From the NCBI GenBank assembly GCA_029882335.1, contig JAOUKW010000246.1, positions 1 to 6,146 on the forward strand: 6,146 nucleotides of DNA. Direction: 5' to 3'. The notes under the pieces were generated by a model. The model searched no databases. It had not been told where the DNA came from and saw only the letters and a list, made by a program, of their open reading frames with translations. Below are positions 1 through 5,987 of the stretch, piece after piece. How positions within the stretch are numbered: position 1 is the stretch's first letter; every line of letters starts with the position of its first letter. This DNA comes from Candidatus Heimdallarchaeota archaeon (GTDB lineage Archaea > Asgardarchaeota > Heimdallarchaeia > Heimdallarchaeales > Kariarchaeaceae). Both the position numbers and the translations under genes were made by a program.

Positions 1-1161
1 TCCCAATCTCGAGATGTTACAGTTGAAAATACTACTGATATTAGTGATTTTGAGATAATTGGAGGTGAATTAATAAGGTATAATGGAAGAAAAAAAATCG
101 TACATGTACCAGAAGGAATTATTACACTATCTTCAAGTTCATTTTGGAATAATACCGATATCATAGAGGTATTTTTGCCAAATAGTTTAATTCAAATTGG
201 TGGAGATGCATTTTATTATTGTATTAACCTCGAGAGAATCAATATCCCTGTAAATGTAAAAATCATGGGAAATAATCCATTCGCAGGATGTCCAAAATTA
301 AAAGTTACCAATTTTAGCACTTACTTCGTAATTGAAAATGAAGTATTGCTCAATCATGAAAGATCCCTTCTTATTTACTATCCAATTGCAAAAAAGGATA
401 GCGAGTATATCATTCCTGATACAATTACAAGCCTTGGAAAACATAGCTTTTATAATTGTGATAATCTAAAAAAAGTCATTATACCTGAAAGTGTGATTAA
501 ATTTGAAAATAATATTTTTTCGGATTGTAAAAATCTGTCCATAGTGAACAAAAGTCCCAACTATCATGTTGAAAATGGAATAATTTACAATAAATTTAAG
601 ACGGCAATAATTGCAGTACTTGCGAATACTACAATTGAAAAATTTATTGTGCCAGATACAATCACACTCATTAGTAGGAATTCATTTTGGAACTGCAAAG
701 GGATTAAGAAGATTGTCTTAACCAAAAATATCAAGGTAATTGGCTATAATCCATTTGCAGGTTGTGAAAATTTAACATTTGAAACTGAAAATGATAATTT
801 GAAAGTAGAGGATGGTATTCTTTACAATCACAATTATACTGAAATTATTTGTTGTACAAATAGTGTAGCAAAAAAACAAGTAACAATTAGAAGTAGCGTT
901 AAATACATAAATAGGAGTGCATTTAGTGGGTGTAAGGACTTAGTACAGATTGATTTTAATCAAGTGATTGAAATTGCAAAGAGTGCATTTACTAATTGCT
1001 CATCACTCAAGAATTTATATATTCCAGATAATGTCAGATACATCGGCGAATGGGCATTTGCATATTGTAGTAATTTAAAAAAGGTTGAAGTAAATAAATT
1101 CACAATAATAGATAAAAACGCATTCAATGAATGTCCAGCAGAGATAATAACAAGAGGGTAA
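1..1161 (+). CDS. BspA-type leucine-rich-repeat protein, 5' end outside window
   Basis: The frame is open from base 1 with no stop, so this is the last 386 residues of a longer protein. The TTG at 175 is an internal Leu codon, not a start. Almost all of the visible part is LRR_5/BspA repeat, with the pattern [A/P/S]F-x2-C-x2-L-x5-IP-x2-V-x2-I. About ten F-x2-C turns can be counted (AFYYC, PFAGC, SFYNC, SFWNC, AFSGC, AFTNC, AFAYC, AFNEC and others). Insertions of the type VENGIIYN interrupt the repeats at residues 109-118, 190-197 and 269-276, giving a higher-order unit of about 79-80 residues; a weaker earlier copy (GGELIRYN) is at 21-28. The protein ends inside its last repeat, with no C-terminal anchor or membrane segment. 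LRR_5 repeats are binding scaffolds; the ligand is unknown. Signal peptide or fused catalytic domains would lie upstream and cannot be judged. The methyltransferase gene begins 3 bases after the stop, so the two probably share an mRNA. Confidence 0.9.
   Translation, partial: SQSRDVTVENTTDISDFEIIGGELIRYNGRKKIVHVPEGIITLSSSSFWNNTDIIEVFLPNSLIQIGGDAFYYCINLERINIPVNVKIMGNNPFAGCPKLKVTNFSTYFVIENEVLLNHERSLLIYYPIAKKDSEYIIPDTITSLGKHSFYNCDNLKKVIIPESVIKFENNIFSDCKNLSIVNKSPNYHVENGIIYNKFKTAIIAVLANTTIEKFIVPDTITLISRNSFWNCKGIKKIVLTKNIKVIGYNPFAGCENLTFETENDNLKVEDGILYNHNYTEIICCTNSVAKKQVTIRSSVKYINRSAFSGCKDLVQIDFNQVIEIAKSAFTNCSSLKNLYIPDNVRYIGEWAFAYCSNLKKVEVNKFTIIDKNAFNECPAEIITRG
1154..1158 (+). promoter_or_regulatory. 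Shine-Dalgarno-like GAGGG before the methyltransferase
   Basis: GAGGG lies at the end of the LRR gene and leaves 6 bases before the ATG at 1165. This is a normal spacing for an internal gene of an operon. It supports the ATG at 1165 as start and suggests translation from a shared message. Confidence 0.5.
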
Positions 1162-1164
1162 TTA

Positions 1165-2019
1165 ATGAAAAATATAATACTCGAAAACGATAATATTATT
1201 GCATTGACTGAATTGAACAAACATTTCCCACAAATGATAGATTTGATTGTTATAGATCCACCTTATAATACAAATATCGAGCACATTGGTTACAGAGATT
1301 CAAATTTTAAGGATGGCTGGATTTCATTTATAGAACCAAGACTCAAATTAGGATATACCTTATTAAGTAAAGTAGGAGTTATGTTTATTCATATTGATGA
1401 AAATGAACTTATTAATCTAACCAACTTATGTTATGAAATTTTTGGAATCAATAATGTAAATATTTTAGTTTGGAAGAAGGTAAATAATCATTTTGACCAA
1501 AATAGAATTCATAAATCAGTTAATAATATTAAAAGCACCCATGAATATATCTTACTTTGCTATAGAAATAAAAAAAATACCAAATTAACTGAAATGAAGC
1601 AACCCATATACGAAAATAATAATTGGATTGAAATTTTAACTCCAATGGAATCAATCTTGGACAATCTAGGAACAACTTCATCAGCAAAAGATGAAATCAA
1701 TGAACTACTAGGAAGTAGAGAAGCTTTTTCCACCCCAAAACCTATGAGATTGATAAAAGAAATGGTCCGAGTTTCAACACATAAATATTCTATTATTTTA
1801 GATTTTTTTGCTGGAAGTGGAACTACAGGACATGCAGTATTAGATCTAAATAAAGAAGATGGAGGCAAAAGAAAATTCATACTTGTAACAAATAATGAAA
1901 GTGATATTTGTAGAAAAGTGACGGTTCCTAGAATATCAAAGGCAATAGAGATAAATGGATATAATGCAGAATTTAAAGTTTCAGCAGAATCAAGTATTGA
2001 TAATTTACTTTTAGATTAA
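1165..2019 (+). CDS. Compact beta-class DNA methyltransferase, type III Mod-like
   Basis: This 284-residue protein is an S-adenosylmethionine-dependent DNA N6-adenine or N4-cytosine methyltransferase. Motifs are in beta-class order: catalytic motif IV DPPYNT at 31-36, motif V region GVMFIHIDENE at 71-81, VWKK and HEYILLCYRN around 102-135, motif X-like FSTPKPMRLIKEMV at 188-201, and SAM-binding motif I LDFFAGSGTTGHAV at 212-225. The tail (DGGKRKFILVTNNE, then IC-x2-VT-x2-R) is the ending common in type III Mod subunits. The DPPY form is most often seen in adenine-N6 enzymes. Usual type III Mods are about twice as long. Here only about 50 residues (roughly 136-186) lie between motifs VIII and X, leaving little room for a target-recognition domain. 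No Res/helicase-nuclease gene follows. It may be an orphan methyltransferase, or its partner may be the upstream LRR protein or something beyond the window. Target sequence cannot be predicted. Confidence 0.93.
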   Translation: MKNIILENDNIIALTELNKHFPQMIDLIVIDPPYNTNIEHIGYRDSNFKDGWISFIEPRLKLGYTLLSKVGVMFIHIDENELINLTNLCYEIFGINNVNILVWKKVNNHFDQNRIHKSVNNIKSTHEYILLCYRNKKNTKLTEMKQPIYENNNWIEILTPMESILDNLGTTSSAKDEINELLGSREAFSTPKPMRLIKEMVRVSTHKYSIILDFFAGSGTTGHAVLDLNKEDGGKRKFILVTNNESDICRKVTVPRISKAIEINGYNAEFKVSAESSIDNLLLD

Positions 2020-2130
2020 GGATCGTGTTATTATTTATGAACCACAGTGTAACACCTATACTCAAAATAAAATTTATTATCCTAAATTAATAAAAAAAGT
2101 AAGTAACATAATTAAAAGATGATAACTCAC

Positions 2131-2151
2131 TCTTATATAACATTTTAAATA
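2131..2151 (+). promoter_or_regulatory. Archaeal TATA-type promoter of the TPR/RING-like gene
   Basis: Two overlapping candidates are present: CTTATATAA at 2132-2140 and TTTAAATA at 2144-2151. The second matches the archaeal TATA consensus TTTAWATA and is centred 30 bases before the ATG at 2178, so transcription would start within a few bases of the ATG. The first would give a leader of about 15 bases. No Shine-Dalgarno sequence precedes the ATG. The rest of the 158-base gap after the methyltransferase shows no gene and no clear terminator. Promoter use is inferred from position only. Confidence 0.5.
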
Positions 2152-2177
2152 CCAATAAGCCAAAATAATAAATACAT

Positions 2178-3923
2178 ATGCATTTAGAAAAAATTAGCCT
2201 TATTAAAAGTCAAATAAGGATTGCTTATATTATTGCAATTATAGGGATAAATAGCTGGTTTTGGACTGGTATACTTGTTGTTATCTTGTACCCAGAAGAT
2301 AGACTAATAATCCTTATTTCTTTATTTCTATGGTTATTGATATATTTATTCTTACTAATATTTCTTTTCAACGCTTCAACATTCATTAAAAAAACAGATG
2401 AAACACAAAAACGTAAATCTAAAATACTCTTCCCTCTCCTCTGCATTTCCTATGGGATTGAATTCACTTATGCCTTACTTCAAAATTTTGGATTTATTGA
2501 AACTTGGGTTTATAACATAGCTTTGTTCTTCATAATAAGATATATTTGGAGCATACATAATAATATTACATCTTTCAATATTAATAGATTCCGGGAAGAA
2601 GGAGAAAAATCTGGAAAAATACAAAATGGGATTGTAGAAATAGCAAATAATATACAAAAAGAGAGAGAAATAGAGAATTTGAAAATTACTATTAATGACG
2701 ATGAAAATACACAGGTAGACATTGATGACTTTGAATCAGTTATGATATATGTAGATGAAATGGTTGTACTTGCAAAAAATAAACAACGAAGAGAGATGGA
2801 TATTAGTAAATTGGACGATAATCAAGTAGAATCACTTAAAAAATTCGTTCAAATCCTACAGGAGAGACCATATACAGAAATTAAATTCAAATCATGGCTT
2901 GATCTAGGAAGACTTGCGAGAAGACTGGAAATGGAAAATGAAGCAGAATTCCTTTATGATATTGCACTTAAATATAAGCCAAATCATGTTAGGGCTTGGA
3001 ACAGTAAGGGGAACCTATTCATGAGTCAAAATCGTTATGATGAAGCAGAAAATGCTTACAAAACTGCACTCCTATACAATCCATCTTATTTTATATCAAT
3101 TAGGAATCTTGCTTTATTATTTCAAAAATCACAACGTTATAAAGAATCGGTAGAAATGTACAAAATAGCTCTTGAATATAAACCAGAAGATATAATTTCT
3201 TGGCAGAACTTAGGTAATGTTTATCATTATTTAGAAGACTGGAGAGGATCTGTTGTTTGTTGGGAGAATGCAATAAAATATGGATACAAAGATTCTACGT
3301 TAAATATAAGAATAAATGAAAATAAGGAAAAATTATATCACTCAACCAAAATTAATCAAATACAAAAAGAGAAGCAGGAGCAAGTGATCTTCAAGGGAAT
3401 TGAACAAGAAATAAAAGAAGAAGAGAGAAAATTGAGTTTGATTGAAGAACTTATAACTTTGATTAAACAATTTACTAATGATGTACCAATTTCTTTAGAT
3501 CGTATTTCAAAACTCCTAAAAATCCCTGAAAAGCAGGTTGAGTCATATCTAAAGGAATTACTTGTTTATCAAGAAAATCTTGGGGATTATTTAGAATTAG
3601 AACATATATTTATCAAACGTTCACAAGTTGAAGATAACATAGAGAAGGTTATACAGAATACTAATTCGAAACCATTTTCCTCTCTTCAAGAATGCACAAA
3701 TTGTAATAATACCCAATCAGTATTGATACGAGAATGTTCTAATTGTAGTGCAATTATGCCTTATTGTCAAATTTGTAAACGCGGATTTACTGATAAGGAT
3801 ACAATAAGAAAATGTCAACATTGTAATAAGCAATTTCATTCTGTACATATACGCGCATATATTCAATCAAAAGGAGCTTGTCCCGTCTGCCGAGAAGGAT
3901 TGAATGAAAAAATGTTAATTTAA
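2178..3923 (+). CDS. Four-TM protein with TPRs, winged-helix-like region and RING-like zinc finger
   Basis: This is a 581-residue modular protein. Four hydrophobic segments lie near 15-38, 43-67, 83-102 and 108-127. The Lys/Arg-rich loop at 69-82 argues that both ends face the cytoplasm. An acidic, charged linker (about 138-235) follows. TPR units cover about 238-370, with typical A-x-[F/Y]-x3-[L/I]AL-[K/E]-[Y]-[K/N]P endings (for example ALKYKPN and ALEYKPED). A charged helix (about 373-420) leads to a winged-helix/PCI-like region at 421-482 (ISLDRISKLLKIPEKQVESYL). The C-terminus carries C506-x2-C509-x10-C520-x2-C523, a zinc-ribbon pattern. It is followed by C530-x2-C533-x12-C546-x2-C549-x4-H554-x2-H557-x10-C568-x2-C571, resembling RING-H2 with the FHxxH and CPVCR landmarks. 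RING fingers usually recruit ubiquitin E2 enzymes, and TPRs bind partner proteins, so a membrane-bound ubiquitin-ligase or scaffold role is possible but inferred. It stands alone with its own promoter. Confidence 0.85.
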   Translation: MHLEKISLIKSQIRIAYIIAIIGINSWFWTGILVVILYPEDRLIILISLFLWLLIYLFLLIFLFNASTFIKKTDETQKRKSKILFPLLCISYGIEFTYALLQNFGFIETWVYNIALFFIIRYIWSIHNNITSFNINRFREEGEKSGKIQNGIVEIANNIQKEREIENLKITINDDENTQVDIDDFESVMIYVDEMVVLAKNKQRREMDISKLDDNQVESLKKFVQILQERPYTEIKFKSWLDLGRLARRLEMENEAEFLYDIALKYKPNHVRAWNSKGNLFMSQNRYDEAENAYKTALLYNPSYFISIRNLALLFQKSQRYKESVEMYKIALEYKPEDIISWQNLGNVYHYLEDWRGSVVCWENAIKYGYKDSTLNIRINENKEKLYHSTKINQIQKEKQEQVIFKGIEQEIKEEERKLSLIEELITLIKQFTNDVPISLDRISKLLKIPEKQVESYLKELLVYQENLGDYLELEHIFIKRSQVEDNIEKVIQNTNSKPFSSLQECTNCNNTQSVLIRECSNCSAIMPYCQICKRGFTDKDTIRKCQHCNKQFHSVHIRAYIQSKGACPVCREGLNEKMLI

Positions 3924-3940
3924 ACGAGTAAACTTGTTTT
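3922..3940 (+). terminator. Possible weak hairpin at the end of the TPR/RING-like gene
   Basis: AAACGAG (3922-3928) pairs with CTTGTTT (3933-3939) through a TAAA loop, using one G-U pair, and begins inside the stop codon. Only four T residues follow, and archaeal termination depends mainly on T-runs, so this is a weak candidate. Confidence 0.2.
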
Positions 3941-4082
3941 AGTATATATTGGAAGAAACCTTGTTATAATTGCTAATCTAAAATATTGAGCAAAATTACC
4001 TGATATAACAACTGGTTGTGAGGTTATAATCTATTCAAGATTGGAAAATTGGATAAATCGAATAAATTGTTATATCTTTATA

Positions 4083-4096
4083 GAAAAAGTTTATAG
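4083..4096 (+). promoter_or_regulatory. BRE/TATA promoter of the LLM oxidoreductase gene
   Basis: A purine-rich GAAAAAG (4083-4089), like a transcription factor B recognition element, directly precedes TTTATAG (4090-4096). The TATA centre is 27 bases before the ATG at 4120, so the transcript would start at or within a few bases of the ATG (leaderless). No Shine-Dalgarno sequence is present, in agreement with this. The promoter looks intact although the gene is broken. Confidence 0.55.
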
Positions 4097-4119
4097 CAAT
4101 TCTATCTGTAAAAACCCTT

Positions 4120-4950
4120 ATGAAATTTGGATTTTTCCCTCCAACAATGGCAAATTATGCAGATCCAACGTTGGTTGTTGAATTTGCTAAATTAGCTGAA
4201 AACTCGGGTTGGGATGGAGTATTTGTGCCAGATCATATTATGAACCATAACTCAAATCCGTGGTTAGATGCTAATATTATGATGACTGCAATTGTTTGCA
4301 ATACAAAGACCATTTAAGTAGGTAGCTGGATAACTCCTGTAGCAAGAAGACAACCATGGCAATTGGCAAAAGAATTAGCCACACTTGATATCCTTTCTGG
4401 TGGTATAATTATTCTTGGTGCGGGAATAGGTTCACCTCCGTCTGATTTTACGGCTTTTGGAATGGAATATAAAAAAATGGGTGAAAAGTTGGATGAAGCC
4501 CTAGAGGTACTTGATCTTTGTTGGAAGGGAGAGATTTTTAATTTTGAAGGGAAACATTGCCAATTAAAGGATGAGAGGCTTTTACCTAAGCCTTTTCAAA
4601 ATCCAAGAATTCCAATATTAATTGGAGGATATTGGCCTGGAAACAAACCATTTATCCGTAGGGCTAGATGGGATGGAATGATGCCGGTATCAAAACAATG
4701 CCCTAAACCTTTGACAATTAAGGAACTAAGAGAATTAACTTCCTTTATCAAAAAAGAAAGAATTAAACATAATGAGAAAAAAGGTGAATTGCTTGTTCAA
4801 TTAGATATATCAGAAACACACAATACCCAATTATTATCAACCATGAATAATTTAGGAGTAACTTGGGTGTTTTTTGCAATATCTCCATTTAATAAGGTAT
4901 CAATTGAGGAAATAAAACAAACAATTGTTAATGGTCATCCTCAATTATGA
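4120..4950 (+). pseudogene. LLM-class (luciferase-like) flavin/F420 oxidoreductase, interrupted by in-frame TAA
   Basis: Two stretches in one frame together make a 276-codon luciferase-like monooxygenase-family protein. The first, 4120-4314, begins MKFGFFPPTMANYADP and carries the family's GWDGVFVPDHI strand. A TAA follows at 4315-4317. The frame then continues at once with VGSWITPVARRQPWQLAKE, LDILSGG, LGAGIGSPPSDFTAFG, LPKPFQNPRIPILIGG and RRARWDGMMP, ending normally at 4950. Relatives usually have Lys or Arg where the stop sits, so a single AAA to TAA change would explain it. No frameshift or second stop is present. Family members are TIM barrels using FMN or coenzyme F420 to oxidise diverse substrates; cofactor and substrate here are unknown. 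The TTG at 4363 that opens the downstream part is a Leu codon inside a conserved helix, so the second piece is unlikely to be a gene of its own. A recent nonsense mutation, an assembly error, or rare readthrough are the choices; I favour the first two. Confidence 0.85.
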
Positions 4951-4986
4951 CGGTTCCCAATGCAAATACAAAGATAATTCTAAAAC

Positions 4987-5005
4987 TTTTTTAAAAATAA
5001 TTTTT
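4987..5005 (+). terminator. T-rich candidate terminator after the LLM gene
   Basis: Six T (4987-4992) and five T (5001-5005) lie about 36-55 bases after the stop at 4950. Archaeal RNA polymerase terminates at such T-runs without needing a hairpin. The assignment rests only on composition and position. Confidence 0.35.
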
Positions 5006-5050
5006 CATTCCAAATCTTTCCGAAACTCATTTCCAATCTTTCTGTAAACT
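5006..5050. repeat. Imperfect tandem repeat of 22-23 bases, two copies
   Basis: CATTCCAAATCTTTCCGAAACT (5006-5027) is followed directly by a 23-base copy (5028-5050) that starts CATTTCC, keeps AATCTTTC and ends TAAACT. The copies differ by small insertions and a few substitutions. Only two copies exist, so it is not a CRISPR array. A local duplication is the simplest explanation. Confidence 0.5.
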
Positions 5051-5244
5051 TAATAAAATGTCATAAAACAAGTCTATGGCAAACAGTAGTCCTTACTCTT
5101 TTTTCATTATTCTTTATGTTGGCTGAGAAAGACTTTATCTTCCGTGAAATTACTGATAGAGCTATCAAATAGAAATTCTTATTCCTAAGTGTCATCTTGA
5201 AAAATAAATCCCAAATTGTGTAATTATCTGTTGAATAGTATTTT

Positions 5245-5281
5245 TTTCTATCTTTTGTTGATAATATTTAAAAGATAGAAA
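5245..5281 (+). promoter_or_regulatory. Promoter with overlapping 12-base inverted repeat, likely VapB operator
   Basis: TTTCTATCTTTT (5245-5256) and AAAAGATAGAAA (5270-5281) are exact inverted copies separated by 13 bases. The archaeal TATA-like TATTTAAA (5265-5272) lies across the spacer and the right arm, centred about 28 bases before the ATG at 5297, so the mRNA would be leaderless or nearly so. Antitoxins of this kind commonly bind inverted repeats over their own promoter, alone or with the toxin. Protein bound here would block TBP, giving autorepression. The repeat is seen directly; the regulation is inferred. Confidence 0.6.
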
Positions 5282-5296
5282 TTATAATTATTCAAT

Positions 5297-5554
5297 ATGG
5301 CAACAACAATAAAGATCAGTGATGAATCAAAGGAGAAATTAGAAAGAATAAGAGCCCGGCTACTCCTTCAAGGTAAAAAACTAAAGCAAGACGAATTAAT
5401 TGACTTTATTATTTCTTTAGCTGAAACAAGTCCAATCATTCTCAATCAGGGTGAATTTAAGGGTCTAACAAGCAAACAAAAAAATGAATTCTTTTCATTT
5501 ACATTTGATGGAGGTAGTTCTGAAAAATCAATAGATGAGGAGATATACTTATAA
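5297..5554 (+). CDS. vapB: VapB-type antitoxin, ribbon-helix-helix-like
   Basis: This 85-residue protein would be the antitoxin that neutralises the PIN-domain toxin encoded one base downstream. The N-terminus ATTIKIS (2-8) has the alternating pattern of the DNA-binding strand of a ribbon-helix-helix fold. A charged helix (about 9-25, SDESKEKLERIRARLLL region) and a second helix (about 30-43, KQDELIDFIISLAE) follow. The rest (44-85), with an acidic end SIDEEIYL, is the part expected to wrap around the toxin. ATG at 5297 is chosen because the strand begins right after it and because the TATA box lies about 28 bases upstream. The inverted repeat over that promoter is the likely operator. Family membership is inferred from fold pattern and gene order, since VapB sequences vary widely. 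Confidence 0.78.
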   Translation: MATTIKISDESKEKLERIRARLLLQGKKLKQDELIDFIISLAETSPIILNQGEFKGLTSKQKNEFFSFTFDGGSSEKSIDEEIYL

Positions 5555-5555
5555 T

Positions 5556-5987
5556 ATGATTGTGATTGATACTTGTTTGTTTTATTCGAATTTTTCTTAT
5601 AAGGATAATAATCATGAAATTGGTAGAACTATTTTCAATAGAATTTTAGATGGAGAGTATGGTCAACCAATATTGCTAGACTATGTATATAACGAATTAT
5701 TTAGTTTAACATATGTAAGAACGAAGGATTTTACATTATGTGTCAAGTTGAGCAAGTTTTTGAATGACCAAGTTAATGAAGGTATTTTTGATATGATTCA
5801 TACTACAAATGAAACTTTTTGGAAGGCAAATCAAACATTTCTTGAGCAAGATATTCATAATCAGAAACAATTCTTGTCTTACACGGATGCCATCATTGGA
5901 GAAATGGCAGAATGGTTGAATGCCTCCTATATTGGCACATTTGATGCTCAATTCCATGGAAGTAACGTTATAAATATTATATTTTAG
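5556..5987 (+). CDS. vapC: VapC-type PIN-domain toxin (ribonuclease)
   Basis: The 143-residue product has PIN-domain size and acidic residues in the expected places: D5 in MIVIDTCLF, E47 in YNELFS, D111 in YTDAIIGEMA and D130 in GTFDAQFHG. PIN toxins bind Mg2+ or Mn2+ through these residues and cut RNA, often tRNA or rRNA; the target here is not predictable. The ATG at 5556, one base after the antitoxin stop, is preferred because PIN domains begin with this strand. A GAGGAG (5537-5542) precedes it at a rather long spacing of 13 bases. An in-frame ATG at 5535 would add seven residues (MRRYTYN) and overlap the antitoxin by 20 bases, and cannot be ruled out. Tight linkage suggests translational coupling. 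The 3' end overlaps the convergent helicase gene by 4 bases. Confidence 0.85.
   Translation: MIVIDTCLFYSNFSYKDNNHEIGRTIFNRILDGEYGQPILLDYVYNELFSLTYVRTKDFTLCVKLSKFLNDQVNEGIFDMIHTTNETFWKANQTFLEQDIHNQKQFLSYTDAIIGEMAEWLNASYIGTFDAQFHGSNVINIIF

Larger units (their letters stand above)
4951..5244. other. Gene-free spacer between the LLM gene and the toxin-antitoxin pair
   Basis: No open frame of convincing length or codon character is seen on either strand. The stretch holds two T-runs just after the LLM gene (4987-4992 and 5001-5005), an imperfect tandem repeat (5006-5050), and an 18-codon open frame at 5116-5172 without a recognisable product. No RNA gene or CRISPR repeat is visible. Confidence 0.6.

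Noticed and set aside
175..1161. TTG at 175 as start of the LRR gene
   Set aside because: The same frame is open to base 1 and the upstream residues continue the LRR pattern (VPEG, SSFWN), so the TTG is an internal Leu.
960..1220. Minus-strand open frame antisense to the LRR/methyltransferase junction
   Set aside because: It lies opposite two well-supported coding frames and its hydrophobic composition is what AT-rich antisense DNA gives; no family pattern.
1560..1880. Minus-strand open frame inside the methyltransferase gene
   Set aside because: It runs opposite the conserved motif I and motif X codons; no independent start signal or recognisable domain.
2225..2722. Three minus-strand open frames opposite the membrane part of the TPR/RING-like gene
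   Set aside because: They overlap one another and are shadows of a strongly patterned plus-strand gene.
4363..4950. Separate gene beginning at TTG 4363
   Set aside because: The preceding codons back to the TAA at 4315 encode conserved residues of the same LLM family; it is the downstream part of one interrupted gene.
5116..5172. 18-codon frame MLAEKDFIFREITDRAIK in the spacer, faintly like the start of GxxExxY proteins
   Set aside because: The resemblance is limited to about ten residues, the frame then stops, and downstream sequence shows no matching continuation in any frame; too short to call a gene or remnant.
5535..5555. Start of VapC at ATG 5535
   Set aside because: It would add MRRYTYN before the usual first PIN strand and overlap vapB by 20 bases; possible, but ATG 5556 fits the family better.
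5736..5957. Minus-strand open frame inside vapC
   Set aside because: It is opposite the conserved PIN residues D111 and D130 and shows no family pattern.
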